A stretch of 64,000 bases of DNA from Aeromonas aquatica (GCF_000764655.1 NZ_JRGL01000011.1:1-64000), one strand, 5' to 3'; positions 54,108-63,121 are shown, numbered from the stretch's first letter. The notes: a model not told the origin generated them from the sequence alone. Numbers and translations: made by a program.

Positions 54108-54183
54108 CTTGCTCTCCTGCTGATGAAATGACTGCGGAGCCCTGCGTGCCCGCCCCGATAAAGGCGAGAGTTCTATGCTGCAT
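54097..54183 (-). pseudogene. Mini-ORF: diverged duplicate of the proC 5' end
   Basis: A 28-codon open frame starting MQHRTLAFIGAG, then TQGSAVISSAGEQDAA. Its start region matches the first dozen codons of proC, with a 76-base period; the plus strand shows TGCCCGCCCCGATAAAGGCG in both. A CAGGAG Shine-Dalgarno precedes both copies. It ends 11 bases inside proC. After the Rossmann glycines it diverges, so no enzyme function. Confidence 0.8.
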
Positions 54184-54260
54184 CAAACGCTCCTGAATTG
54201 ATGACGTGAACGCGGACAGGTCTGCTTACCCTGCAGGCGCGCTGCATTCACTGTGCCTGT

Positions 54261-54962
54261 TTATGAGTAATCACGGGCACCGAAGATGGCGGTGCCGACC
54301 CGCACCATGGTGCTGCCATGGGCGATCGCCGGCTCGAGATCCTCGGTCATGCCCATCGAGAGGGTGTCGACGCTCGGGTATTGTCGCGCAAGTTCGGTGA
54401 ACAGAGTCTGCATACGCCGCATCTGCACGGCCAATACCGCTTCGTCGCTGGTGTGCTCGGGGATGGCCATCAGACCGCGCAGCCGCAGTCGTTCGCAGTG
54501 GGAGACCAGCTCTGCCAATCGGAAAATCTCTTGCTCCGACGTACCGGATTTGCTGCTCTCTCCGCTAATATTGATTTGCAGACAGACATTTAGCGCAGGC
54601 AGTCCGGCTGGACGCTGGCTGTTGAGGCGCTCGATCAGCTTGTCGCGATCGACACTTTGCACCCAATCGAATCGCTCTGCCACCAGCCTGGATTTGTTGG
54701 ATTGCAGCGGGCCGATAAAGTGCCACTCTATGTCTGCGTAGTCTGGTTGGGCACGCAGGGTGTCGATCTTGGCGGCGGCCTCCTGAGCATAGGATTCGCC
54801 GAAGCGGCGCTGACCCGCGGCATAGGCGGCCTGGATGTCCTCCAGCGGCTTGGTCTTGCTGACAGCCAATAACTGGATATGATCGGCACCACGGCCAACC
54901 CGCCGGGCGGCCTGTACAATACGTTCCTTTACCTGAAGCAGGTGCTGGGCAATCTGGCTCAT
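54261..54962 (-). CDS. yggS: PLP homeostasis protein YggS
   Basis: A 233-residue alanine-racemase-like TIM-barrel protein that binds pyridoxal phosphate and buffers its supply. PLP lysine in LLAVSKTKPLEDIQAAYAAG (about 36); EWHFIGPLQSNK; CLQINISGESSKSG; LSMGMTEDLEPAIAHGSTMV. Family length. First gene of yggS-proC-yggT-yggU-DUF4426, divergent from pilT as in many gammaproteobacteria. Confidence 0.95.
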   Translation of the reverse strand: MSQIAQHLLQVKERIVQAARRVGRGADHIQLLAVSKTKPLEDIQAAYAAGQRRFGESYAQEAAAKIDTLRAQPDYADIEWHFIGPLQSNKSRLVAERFDWVQSVDRDKLIERLNSQRPAGLPALNVCLQINISGESSKSGTSEQEIFRLAELVSHCERLRLRGLMAIPEHTSDEAVLAVQMRRMQTLFTELARQYPSVDTLSMGMTEDLEPAIAHGSTMVRVGTAIFGARDYS

Positions 54963-55001
54963 ATTTCGTTCGTGATCTTGTGATGGGAGAATAACAAGTC
55001 T

Positions 55002-56036
55002 ATGGATATCACAGAGTTATTGGCTTTCAGTGTAAAGCATAAGGCCTCGGATCTACACCTCTCGGCCGGGGTTCCCCCGATGATCAGGGTTGATGGAGAG
55101 GTTCGCAAGATCAATTTGCCCGCCCTGGACCACAGGGAAGTTCACGCCCTCATCTACGACATCATGAACGACCACCAGCGCAAGGAGCTGGAGGAGAATT
55201 TCGAGGTAGACTTCTCCTTCGAGGTGCCCGGCATGGCCCGCTTCCGGGTCAACGCCTTCCAGCAGGCACGCGGATCCGGCGCAGTGTTCCGTACCATCCC
55301 CAGCACAGTGCTGAGCCTGGACGATCTGGGGGCGCCGGAGATGTTTCGCAAGATAGCCGAATTCCCTCGCGGTCTGGTGCTGGTCACGGGCCCGACCGGC
55401 TCGGGCAAGTCCACCACCCTGGCGGCCATGGTCGACTACATCAACGACAACTTCCACCACCACATCCTCACCATCGAGGATCCCATTGAATTCGTGCACG
55501 AGAACAAGCGTTGCCTGGTCAACCAGCGCGAGGTCCATCGTGACACCAAGAGTTTCTCCAACGCTCTGCGCTCGGCGCTGCGGGAAGATCCGGACATCAT
55601 ACTGGTGGGCGAGATGCGCGATCTGGAGACCATACGTCTGGCCATGACCGCGGCCGAGACCGGCCATCTGGTGTTTGGCACCCTGCACACCTCGTCGGCT
55701 GCCAAGACCATAGACCGTATTATCGACGTCTTCCCCGGCTCCGAGAAAGACATGGTGCGCTCCATGCTCTCCGAATCCCTGCGGGCGGTCATCTCCCAGA
55801 CCCTGCTCAAACGGATCGGCGGTGGCCGGGTGGCGGCCCATGAGATCATGATGGGGATCCCGGCGGTGCGAAATCTCATCCGGGAAGACAAGATCGCCCA
55901 GCTCTACTCGGTGATCCAGACCGGGATGACCCACGGCATGCAGACCATGGATCAGAGCCTCAAGCAGTTGGTCAATCGGGGCATAGTCGCCGCCCTCGAT
56001 GCCAAGGCCAAGGCGGCCGATCCCAACAGCATTTGA
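55002..56036 (+). CDS. pilT: Type IV pilus retraction ATPase PilT
   Basis: A 344-residue hexameric ATPase that retracts type IV pili. Starts MDITELLAFSVKHKASDLHL; Walker A VTGPTGSGKSTTLAAM (about 130-140); Asp box ILTIEDPIEFVH; Walker B DPDIILVGEMRD; His box TGHLVFGTLHTSSAA; C-terminal AIRNLIRE-like helix (AVRNLIREDKIAQLY). Same length as P. aeruginosa PilT (344). Works with the pili whose tip genes are at the left edge. Confidence 0.98.
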   Translation: MDITELLAFSVKHKASDLHLSAGVPPMIRVDGEVRKINLPALDHREVHALIYDIMNDHQRKELEENFEVDFSFEVPGMARFRVNAFQQARGSGAVFRTIPSTVLSLDDLGAPEMFRKIAEFPRGLVLVTGPTGSGKSTTLAAMVDYINDNFHHHILTIEDPIEFVHENKRCLVNQREVHRDTKSFSNALRSALREDPDIILVGEMRDLETIRLAMTAAETGHLVFGTLHTSSAAKTIDRIIDVFPGSEKDMVRSMLSESLRAVISQTLLKRIGGGRVAAHEIMMGIPAVRNLIREDKIAQLYSVIQTGMTHGMQTMDQSLKQLVNRGIVAALDAKAKAADPNSI

Positions 56037-56062
56037 TAGGCTTTCACACCCAAGGAGACGCT

Positions 56063-57172
56063 ATGAACATGGATGTTCTGCTCGCTGCACTGGTTGAACA
56101 GAAGGGCTCGGATCTGTTTATCACGGTCGACGCCCCCCCCACCCTCAAGGTCAATGGCCGTCTGGTACCGTTGGCGGCCCCCCCCCTCGACAAGCAGACG
56201 ACCCTCAGCCTGGTCAGAGAGAGCCTGGATACCGAGCACTTCGAGCGCTACCTGCGCACCCGGGAGGCCAACTACGCCATCCATCGCGAAGGGCTTGGGC
56301 GGTTCCGGGTCAGCGCCTTCTGGCAGCAGGATCTGCCGGGCATGGTGCTGCGCCGCATCGAGACCCGCATTCCCACCTTCGACGAACTGATGTTACCCCC
56401 CGTACTGCGGGACGTCGCCATGGCCAAACGCGGCTTGGTGCTCTTTGTCGGCGCCACCGGCGCCGGCAAGTCCACCACCCAGGCGGCCATGATTGGCCAT
56501 CGCAATCAGCACGGCGACGGCCATATCCTGACGGTGGAGGATCCGGTGGAGTTCGTTCATCAGCACGGCCGCTGTCTGGTGACCCAGCGGGAGGTGGGGA
56601 TAGACACCGAATCTTTCGATGTGGCGCTCAAGAACTCCATGCGCCAGGCGCCGGACGTTATTCTCATCGGCGAGATCCGAAGTACAGAGACCATGGAGCT
56701 CGCCATCCAGTTTGCCGAGACCGGCCACCTCTGCCTCGCCACCCTGCACGCCAACAACGCGAACCAGGCGCTGGATCGCATCCTCCATCTGGTGCCGCAG
56801 GAGAAGCACCGCCAGTTCCTGTTCGATCTCTCCTTCAACCTGCGTGCCATCGTCGCACAACAACTGCTGCCGAATGCCAATGGTCAGCGCCGGGTCGCCG
56901 CCTTCGAGATCCTGCTCAACACCCCGCTCATCACCGACATCGTCCGCAAGGGGGAGGTGCACCGGCTCAAGGAGGTGATGACCAAATCCACCGAACTCGG
57001 CATGCAGACCTTCGATCAGGCGCTGTTCACCCTGTTCTGTGCCGGCCAAATTGGCTACAGTGAGGCCCTTGCCCATGCCGACTCGGCCAATGACCTGCGA
57101 CTGCTGATCAAGCTGTCCGGCCGCGAGCAGCTGGGTGCAGGCACTCTCGACAACGTCACCCTGGATGAATGA
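56063..57172 (+). CDS. pilU: PilT-like ATPase PilU
   Basis: A 369-residue paralogue of PilT. Walker A FVGATGAGKSTTQAAM, ILTVEDPVEFVH, Walker B PDVILIGEIRSTETME, and TGHLCLATLHANNANQA are present, with a longer C-terminal tail typical of PilU. PilU depends on PilT and adds force to retraction. ATG 56063 follows CAAGGAGACGCT, 26 bases after pilT, so the in-frame TTG at 56033 is unlikely. Confidence 0.96.
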   Translation: MNMDVLLAALVEQKGSDLFITVDAPPTLKVNGRLVPLAAPPLDKQTTLSLVRESLDTEHFERYLRTREANYAIHREGLGRFRVSAFWQQDLPGMVLRRIETRIPTFDELMLPPVLRDVAMAKRGLVLFVGATGAGKSTTQAAMIGHRNQHGDGHILTVEDPVEFVHQHGRCLVTQREVGIDTESFDVALKNSMRQAPDVILIGEIRSTETMELAIQFAETGHLCLATLHANNANQALDRILHLVPQEKHRQFLFDLSFNLRAIVAQQLLPNANGQRRVAAFEILLNTPLITDIVRKGEVHRLKEVMTKSTELGMQTFDQALFTLFCAGQIGYSEALAHADSANDLRLLIKLSGREQLGAGTLDNVTLDE

Positions 57173-57203
57173 GGTGCGTGTGTCACCGCTATAAAGGATC
57201 GTT

Positions 57204-57977
57204 ATGCTGATTGTGGTTTCCCCGGCCAAGACGCTGGATTACGAGTCGCCGCTGGTGACGTCCCGCCATACCCTGCCCGAGTTACTGGATCACTCCGCCC
57301 GGCTGATCGGCCGGGCCCGCCAACTGACCCCGGATCAGATCGCCAGCCTGATGAAGATCAGCGACAAGCTGGCGGGGTTGAATGCGGCGCGCTTCGCCCA
57401 GTGGCAGCCGGACTTCACCCCGGCCAACGCCCGTCAGGCGTTGCTGGCGTTCAAGGGCGACGTCTATACGGGACTGGCGGTGGAAGATTTCAGCGAGGCC
57501 GATCTCGACTTTGCCCAGGCACACCTGCGCATGCTGTCCGGCCTCTATGGCGTGCTGCGCCCGCTCGACCTGATGATGCCCTACCGGCTGGAGATGGGGA
57601 TCCGTCTCGACAACGAGCGCGGCAAGGATCTGTATCAGTTCTGGGGCGACATCATCACCGAGCACCTCAACCAGGCGCTGGCAGCCCAGGGGGATGAGGT
57701 GCTGATCAACCTGGCATCCGACGAATACTTCAAGTCCGTTCGCCCGAAGGCGCTGAAGGGGCGGATCATCACCCCTGTGTTCAAGGACGAGAAGAACGGT
57801 CAGTTCAAGATCATCAGCTTCTATGCCAAGAAGGCCCGCGGCATGATGGCCCGTCACATCATCAAGCACCGGCTGACCGAGGTGGCGCAGCTGACCGGCT
57901 TCAATGAGGGGGGCTACTATTTTGTGCCGACAGAGTCGGATGAAAGCACCCTGATGTTCAAGCGCGCCGAAAATTAA
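57204..57977 (+). CDS. yaaA: Peroxide stress protein YaaA
   Basis: A 257-residue protein like E. coli YaaA (258). [59 protein letters not shown] and [17 protein letters not shown] are conserved. In E. coli it lowers free iron during H2O2 stress. Starts 31 bases after pilU and is followed by a terminator. Confidence 0.95.
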   Translation: MLIVVSPAKTLDYESPLVTSRHTLPELLDHSARLIGRARQLTPDQIASLMKISDKLAGLNAARFAQWQPDFTPANARQALLAFKGDVYTGLAVEDFSEADLDFAQAHLRMLSGLYGVLRPLDLMMPYRLEMGIRLDNERGKDLYQFWGDIITEHLNQALAAQGDEVLINLASDEYFKSVRPKALKGRIITPVFKDEKNGQFKIISFYAKKARGMMARHIIKHRLTEVAQLTGFNEGGYYFVPTESDESTLMFKRAEN

Positions 57978-58052
57978 TTACAAAAAGAGGGAACCAACCG
58001 CAGGATCCTCGGGTCTTAATCTGTGAATCCTCTGTTGTAAGCACTTTTTATT

Positions 58053-58079
58053 AGCCGATGTCTATGCATCGGCTTTTTT
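58053..58079 (+). terminator. yaaA terminator
   Basis: AGCCGATG TCTATG CATCGGCT followed by T's. Confidence 0.85.
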
Positions 58080-58127
58080 CTGTCCGCAATCCAGCCAGCC
58101 GCACCTTTGCCGACCCTCCATAAACAC

Positions 58128-58151
58128 AACGGCCATCCGAGGATGGCCGTT
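58128..58151 (-). terminator. srmB terminator
   Basis: AACGGCCATCC GA GGATGGCCGTT perfect hairpin just beyond the srmB stop. Confidence 0.75.
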
Positions 58152-58161
58152 GCTGCTGCGA

Positions 58162-59385
58162 TTATTTCTTTTTCTTCTTGGCGGACTTCTTCTTGCCGTC
58201 CTTCGGTTTCTTCTTCTTCACCGGCACCCGCGCCTCCTTGTGCCTGGGGCGCAGCTCCTCGATCACCCGGCGCTTGAGGCGTTCCTCGGTGTAACGCTCG
58301 ATCTTGGAGACCATGGCCATGTCGTGAGCCTCTACCAGGCTGATGGCGCAGCCACGGTTGCCGGCCCGACCGGTACGGCCGATACGGTGCACATAGACGT
58401 CGGTGCCGTAGGGCATGTCGTAGTTGATGACATGGCTGACGTTGGGCAAGTCGATGCCCCGGGCGGCGACGTCGGTGGCGATGAGGAAGGGCACTTCCCC
58501 GGCGTGGAACTTGCGGATCGACTCGATGCGCTTGCTCTGCTCCATCTCGCCCCGGATCCAGGCGCAGGACACGCCGGCCGCCTGCAGCTGGCCGGAGAGC
58601 TCCGCCAACCGCTCGCGGGTCTTGACGAAGACGATGGCCTTCTGGGTTTCCGGATCCTTCAGGATGTGGATCAACAGCGCCAGCTTGTGGGCAGCGTCAT
58701 CGGCCAGATGCACCCACTGGGTGATGGGGCGGCGTTCGCTGCGGGGCGGCTCGGCATGCAGCTCGACCGGATCCTTGAGGATCTCGTTGGCAAACTTCTC
58801 GAGGCCGGCGCCCTCCAGGGTCGCGGAGAACAGCATGGTGTGCTTGCGGTAGCGCGCCTCGGCCACGATCCGGTTCACGTCCTTGATGAAGCCCATGTCC
58901 AGCATGCGGTCGGCTTCATCCAACACCAGCACTTCGATGTCGTGGCTCTCGAACTCTTCCTTCTCGATGTATTCGAGCAGGCGGCCCGGGGTCGCCACTA
59001 CGATGTCGGTGGTCTTGGTCAGCGCCGGCAGCTGCTCTTCATGGCTGACACCGCCGATGATGGTCTCGATGCTGAGGTGGGTGTGCACCGCCAGCGCCTT
59101 GGCGTGGGCGCTGACCTGCAGCGCCAGCTCGCGGGTCGGGGTCAGGATCAGCATGCGGCACGGGCCCGGCTTGCGGCGCGGGAAGTCCAGCAGGTGCTGC
59201 ATGGCGGGCAGCAGGAAGGCGGCGGTCTTGCCGGTGCCGGTCGGGGCGGATGCCAGAATATCGCGGCCGTCCAGGGCTGGCTCCAGCACCATCTGCTGAA
59301 TGGTAGTGGGGCGGGTGAAACCCATCTCGGCCAGGGCCCGGTTGAGGGCTGGATTCAGGTCGAAATCATCAAAGGACTGGCTCAT
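58162..59385 (-). CDS. srmB: DEAD-box RNA helicase SrmB
   Basis: A 407-residue helicase. Q motif GFTRPTTIQQ, motif I SAPTGTGKTAAF, Ia PTRELALQV, II VLDEADRMLD, III FSATLEG, VI YVHRIGRTGRAG. The C-terminal tail is very lysine-rich (KKKKPKDGKKKSAKKKKK), suited to RNA binding. SrmB acts early in 50S assembly. Identified over RhlE by the divergent trmN6 neighbour, the arrangement seen in E. coli. Confidence 0.93.
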   Translation of the reverse strand: MSQSFDDFDLNPALNRALAEMGFTRPTTIQQMVLEPALDGRDILASAPTGTGKTAAFLLPAMQHLLDFPRRKPGPCRMLILTPTRELALQVSAHAKALAVHTHLSIETIIGGVSHEEQLPALTKTTDIVVATPGRLLEYIEKEEFESHDIEVLVLDEADRMLDMGFIKDVNRIVAEARYRKHTMLFSATLEGAGLEKFANEILKDPVELHAEPPRSERRPITQWVHLADDAAHKLALLIHILKDPETQKAIVFVKTRERLAELSGQLQAAGVSCAWIRGEMEQSKRIESIRKFHAGEVPFLIATDVAARGIDLPNVSHVINYDMPYGTDVYVHRIGRTGRAGNRGCAISLVEAHDMAMVSKIERYTEERLKRRVIEELRPRHKEARVPVKKKKPKDGKKKSAKKKKK

Positions 59386-59514
59386 GTCAATACTCGGTCA
59401 TTTAGGAAACCGCAGATTATAGGCGATTATGCCGCCAGCTCCTATGGCGACTATGGCTTAGTCGCTATAATCGCCGACCATTTTTGGATGTTGCGGGCAG
59501 AAGACGGGGGTCAG

Positions 59515-60225
59515 ATGGGACGAAGCAGTGGTTTTACCTTCAAGCAGTTTCACATCGAGCACGATCGCTGCGCCATGAAGGTGGGCACCGACGGCATACT
59601 GCTGGGGGCCTGGGCGCCCATCACCGGTGCGCGTCGGGTGCTGGATATCGGCACCGGCAGCGGCCTCATCGCCCTGATGCTGGCCCAGCGCAGCGCCGCC
59701 GACTGCCAGATCGATGGTGTGGAACTGGATCCCGCCGCCGCCGTCCAAGCCAGGGAGAACGTGGCCGCCTCCCCCTGGGCCCCACGGGTCAACATCATCG
59801 AGAGCGCGATCCAGGATTATCAGGCGCCCCCTTACGATCTCATCGTCTCCAACCCTCCCTACTTCGGAGCTGGCCAGTCATTCAGCGATCCGGCCAGGGC
59901 CCTGGCCCGCCACACCGGCGCCCTCGACAGCCGGGCCCTGCTGGCGGCCTGCGACCGCTTGCTGAGCCAGGACGGACAGCTGGCGCTGGTGCTGCCCACC
60001 GCCATGGCCGCCGAGATTTTAGACATGTCGACGGATTATGATCTGTATGGCGCTTGTTACGTAGCTGTTATCACCAGAGAGGGTAAAGCGGCAAATCGCG
60101 TTTTATTGCGACTTGCTAGAGGATCAAACAGGTGTGAACAGGGTGAAATCTTGATCCATTCTGCTGATGGAGCCTATTCCAACAGATATATCCAACTAGC
60201 CCACCCCTTCTATTTGAAGATGTAA
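59515..60225 (+). CDS. trmN6: tRNA1(Val) (adenine37-N6)-methyltransferase
   Basis: A 236-residue AdoMet-dependent enzyme (YfiC). GRSSGFTFKQFHIEHDRCAM is the characteristic N-terminus; motif I VLDIGTGSGLIALMLAQR; catalytic DLIVSNPPYF. The ATG at 59515 has GGGGGT upstream; the in-frame ATG at 59488 lacks a Shine-Dalgarno. Divergent from srmB. A terminator follows at 60314. Confidence 0.93.
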   Translation: MGRSSGFTFKQFHIEHDRCAMKVGTDGILLGAWAPITGARRVLDIGTGSGLIALMLAQRSAADCQIDGVELDPAAAVQARENVAASPWAPRVNIIESAIQDYQAPPYDLIVSNPPYFGAGQSFSDPARALARHTGALDSRALLAACDRLLSQDGQLALVLPTAMAAEILDMSTDYDLYGACYVAVITREGKAANRVLLRLARGSNRCEQGEILIHSADGAYSNRYIQLAHPFYLKM

Positions 60226-60313
60226 ATTTTGCCTTGAACTATTTTTTCACATCATTATGCTGAACCTTAAATGAGCGCCCGCTCAAGACCAGCTCAAACC
60301 ACTGGTCGTGATG

Positions 60314-60339
60314 AAAAAAGCAGCGGGGCTCTTTTTTTT
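60314..60339 (+). terminator. trmN6 terminator inside the brnQ upstream region
   Basis: AAAAAAG with one bulge, AGC, GGG loop, GCT, C and eight T's. Its place between trmN6 and brnQ argues against a brnQ start at 60271 that would read through it. Confidence 0.6.
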
Positions 60340-60414
60340 ACCCCTGAGGAATATTACTCAGCGATCAATAAAAACGATAACAAGCAATTGTTTACAAGAC
60401 AGACGAGGTTGAAC

Positions 60415-61722
60415 TTGACGAAATCACTCACTACGTCCGATGTGCTCGGATTGGGCTTCATGACCTTTGCCTTCTATTTGGGCGCCGGTAACATCATCTT
60501 CCCACCGCTGGCTGGCTACATGGCCGGTGAGCACCTCTCCGTCGCCATGCTGGGTTTCCTGGTCACCGCCGTGGGCCTGCCGCTCATCACCATCCTCGCC
60601 GTCGCCAAGGCGGGCAATGGTTGGGCTGGCATGACCAAGTTGCTGCCCACCGGTATCGCCACCGCCCTGGCCGTAGCCATCTACATCATCATAGGCCCGG
60701 CCTTTGCCGCACCCCGTACCGGTCTGGTGGCCTACGAGATGGGCCTCAAGCCCTTCATCGGCGACATGGGTCAGGCTGGGCTCGCGGCCTACACGGTGAT
60801 CTTCTTTGGCATCGCCATCCTGGTCTCCATGAATCAGGGCAAGCTGATGGATGCCATCGGCAAGTACCTGACCCCGGTGCTGATGCTGTTGCTGCTGACC
60901 CTGGCCATCGGCGTCTTCGTCGCGCCCCAGGGCACCATGCCTGCCGCCTCCGGTGACTATCAGAACAGCCCCTTCGTGAAGGGGATCCTGGAAGGCTACA
61001 ACACCATGGACACCCTGGCGTCCCTGATGTTTGGCGCCCTGATCGTCGATCTGCTGCGCAAGAAAGGCATCAACGACTACCAGAGCCAGTTCAAGTATCT
61101 GGCCATCGCCGGCATCATCTCCGCCATCGGCCTGTCCGTGGTCTATGTCTCCCTGTTCCAGCTGGGGAACACCGCCGCCGGTGTGGCGAACGATGTCAGC
61201 AATGGTGGCGCCATCGTCAACGCCTACGTGCTGAGCCTGTTCGGTCAACCGGGTCAATTCATCCTGGCGGCCATCATCACCCTGGCCTGCTTCACCACCG
61301 CCGTGGGCCTGATCTCCGCCTGCTCCGACTTCTTCCACAACCTCACCGGCGTGGCTTACAAGAAGCTGGTGGTGGTGCTGGGGGTTATCTGCGCCGTGGT
61401 CGCCAACGTCGGCCTGAGCCAGCTCATCAGCCTCTCCATCCCGGTGCTGGTTGCCATCTATCCGGTCGCCGTGGCGCTGGTGCTGGTCACCTTCCTGAAG
61501 GGCTATTTCGGTCGCCCACGCCTGGTGTTCCGCTCCGTGCTGGTGGTTGCCTTCCTGTTCGGCTGCCTTGACGGTCTGGGCGCCGCCGGCATGAAGATGG
61601 ATACCTTCGCCTTCCTGCCGCTGTTTGACAAGGGCCTGGCCTGGTTGCTGCCGACCCTGCTGGCCTGTGGCCTCGGCATGGTGGGACGCAGCAGCGACAA
61701 GCTGGCCGTCGAAGCCGCCTGA
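60415..61722 (+). CDS. brnQ: Branched-chain amino acid transporter BrnQ
   Basis: A 435-residue Na+-coupled transporter for leucine, isoleucine and valine with about twelve hydrophobic segments. LGFMTFAFYLGAGNIIFPPL, GPAFAAPRTGLVAYEMGLKP, and NVGLSQLISLSIPVLVAIYP match BrnQ. Start is TTG 60415 (MTKSLTTSDVLGLGF), aligned with E. coli BrnQ and behind GAGGTTGAAC. An in-frame ATG at 60271 would add 48 residues with no family match. Confidence 0.93.
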   Translation: MTKSLTTSDVLGLGFMTFAFYLGAGNIIFPPLAGYMAGEHLSVAMLGFLVTAVGLPLITILAVAKAGNGWAGMTKLLPTGIATALAVAIYIIIGPAFAAPRTGLVAYEMGLKPFIGDMGQAGLAAYTVIFFGIAILVSMNQGKLMDAIGKYLTPVLMLLLLTLAIGVFVAPQGTMPAASGDYQNSPFVKGILEGYNTMDTLASLMFGALIVDLLRKKGINDYQSQFKYLAIAGIISAIGLSVVYVSLFQLGNTAAGVANDVSNGGAIVNAYVLSLFGQPGQFILAAIITLACFTTAVGLISACSDFFHNLTGVAYKKLVVVLGVICAVVANVGLSQLISLSIPVLVAIYPVAVALVLVTFLKGYFGRPRLVFRSVLVVAFLFGCLDGLGAAGMKMDTFAFLPLFDKGLAWLLPTLLACGLGMVGRSSDKLAVEAA

Positions 61723-61744
61723 GTGTCGCGTTTTCCAGAATAAA

Positions 61745-61772
61745 AAAGAGGCCAGCATCTGCTGGCCTCTTT
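61745..61772. terminator. Bidirectional terminator after brnQ
   Basis: AAAGAGGCCAGCA TC TGCTGGCCTCTTT perfect hairpin between brnQ and the convergent small gene. Confidence 0.9.
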
Positions 61773-61797
61773 AGTTGGGAAACTGAACCGACTGCAT

Positions 61798-62025
61798 TTA
61801 GAGCACGGAGACCGGCTTGGGCTTGCCCGCGAAGCCATACCAGTGGGTCTCGACCAGACCTGCATGCCACTGGAAGGTGCCCCAGGGCTGCTCCGCCTGC
61901 CAGCGCGGGAAACTGATCCGCACCTTGTTGTCTTCGTACTTGTAGATGGAGGTGCTTATCTGGATATCAGACAGGATAAGCAGCAGCACGCTACCGATGA
62001 CACTCCATTTCAGCACAGTCCACAT
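61798..62025 (-). CDS. Small membrane-anchored protein of unknown function
   Basis: A 75-residue protein with one N-terminal membrane segment (LKWSVIGSVLLLILSDIQIS) and a tryptophan-rich periplasmic part (FPRWQAEQPWGTFQWHAG). It starts five bases after the cheX stop, so probably shares its transcript. I do not recognise the family. Supported by good spacing, a clean hydrophobic profile and the terminator just beyond it. Confidence 0.65.
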   Translation of the reverse strand: MWTVLKWSVIGSVLLLILSDIQISTSIYKYEDNKVRISFPRWQAEQPWGTFQWHAGLVETHWYGFAGKPKPVSVL

Positions 62026-62030
62026 GATGA

Positions 62031-62492
62031 TTACTCGAAGCAGATTTCGATGGTGGCACGACCATAATCCGAATCAAACGGCATCATGATCTTGGCCCCA
62101 TCGGCTCTGTGGGTGATGGTGTGATTGGGGCCAGAGACGATGATGGGGGTCGCCATGTCGAACTCGTAACCTTTCTCCCCCAGCATGCGCTTGGCCCCGC
62201 CGGTCACCATGTTGGTGATCTCGCCCACCATGTCGGTGACCTCTTCGTTGATGGAGGTCGGCGCCTCCCCCAGCATGCGGCGCATGATCTCCAGCGCCAG
62301 CCCCTTCTCGAAGCTGATGGAGAGCGATCCCCGGGTCTGCGGTCCCACCATGCCGATGAGGCCGGACACATCCCCGCGCGCCAGCTCGTCCGTCTTGCGC
62401 TTGGGGGCGCCCGGCTTGAGCTCCAGCTGTGCCATGGTGGAGAGTACGTTGAGCAGAGAGAGCAGGAAGGGGTTTACAAAATCAGCCTTCAT
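62031..62492 (-). CDS. cheX: CheX-type chemotaxis phosphatase
   Basis: A 153-residue protein of the CheC/CheX/FliY family. INEEVTDMVGEITNMVTGGAK carries the ExxN phosphatase motif (E and N in GEITN). MKADFVNPFLLSLLNVLSTM opens it, as in CheX. It likely dephosphorylates a CheY-type receiver. It overlaps the zur stop by 11 bases; no chemotaxis operon is nearby, so its partner is elsewhere. Confidence 0.87.
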   Translation of the reverse strand: MKADFVNPFLLSLLNVLSTMAQLELKPGAPKRKTDELARGDVSGLIGMVGPQTRGSLSISFEKGLALEIMRRMLGEAPTSINEEVTDMVGEITNMVTGGAKRMLGEKGYEFDMATPIIVSGPNHTITHRADGAKIMMPFDSDYGRATIEICFE

Positions 62493-62940
62493 CTTGATGT
62501 CCTAGGGTGTCGGAACAGCGGGCACATTGACCATGGGCCTCTATGGTCTTGTTGGTAATAGTAAAGCCATGCAGGTGAGCCTGCTCGGAAAAGGCGCTAT
62601 CGATGGCCGGATCATGCAGCTCGACCACGTCTTTGCAGCGATCGCAGATCAGCAACTGCATCGGATGGGCATGATCGAAATGGCAGCAGAAGATGAAGGC
62701 GTTGAGGGATTCCACCTTGTGGGCGAAGCCCTGCTCGAGCAGAAAGTCGAGCGCCCGGTAGACGGTGGGCGGCTTGGCGTGCGCCTCGGTCTGCTGCAAC
62801 TGGGCCAGCAGATCATAGGCACTGATGGCATTGCCGTGGGCGGCAAGCAGCCGAAACACCTGGCGTCGGGTCGGGGTGAAACGGATCCCCCGTTGTTCGC
62901 AGAGGCGTTCCGCCCGTAGTAAGAGTTGGTCTTGGTTCAT
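62482..62940 (-). CDS. zur: Zinc uptake regulator Zur
   Basis: A 152-residue Fur-family repressor. HTH RFTPTRRQVFRLLAAHGNAI and PPTVYRALDFLLEQGFAHKV; metal site HFDHAHPMQLLICDRCKDVV; C-terminal zinc cysteines CARC. Zn-loaded Zur represses zinc import genes. ATG at 62940 (MNQDQ) preferred; a GTG at 62946 adds two residues. Divergent from dusA as in E. coli. Confidence 0.93.
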   Translation of the reverse strand: MNQDQLLLRAERLCEQRGIRFTPTRRQVFRLLAAHGNAISAYDLLAQLQQTEAHAKPPTVYRALDFLLEQGFAHKVESLNAFIFCCHFDHAHPMQLLICDRCKDVVELHDPAIDSAFSEQAHLHGFTITNKTIEAHGQCARCSDTLGHQDEG

Positions 62941-63076
62941 GATCACGCAGATACCCTGTCAATTAGCCGGATACTATCACAGGGCCCCATAGCCGCGGCG
63001 ACAAAATTCATTTTCTGGGGCTCCCTCACGTTGTGGTAGAATCCGCCCCCTTGTTTTGCGAACCCGGATGATTTTT

Positions 63077-63121
63077 ATGCAGGCGCAGCGTTTTTCTATC
63101 GCCCCCATGCTGGATTGGTGA
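63077..63121 (+). pseudogene. dusA: 5' remnant of dusA cut by an integrated element
   Basis: Reads MQAQRFSIAPMLDW and then TGA. RFSIAPMLDW is the invariant start of tRNA-dihydrouridine synthase A, which normally continues with TDRHCR. An in-frame ATG at 63068 would add MIF. The break right after MLDW is the known integration point of dusA-associated integrative elements, which usually rebuild dusA at the far end. That end is outside this window, so whether dusA is functional here is unknown. Confidence 0.85.

Noticed and set aside
58150-59514. Upstream extension of the trmN6 frame antisense to srmB
   Set aside because: The frame stays open by chance in GC-rich DNA; TrmN6 homology begins at MGRSSGF (59515).
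60271-60414. Longer BrnQ N-terminus starting at ATG 60271
   Set aside because: It would translate through a terminator-like hairpin and has no match to BrnQ; TTG 60415 aligns with the family start.
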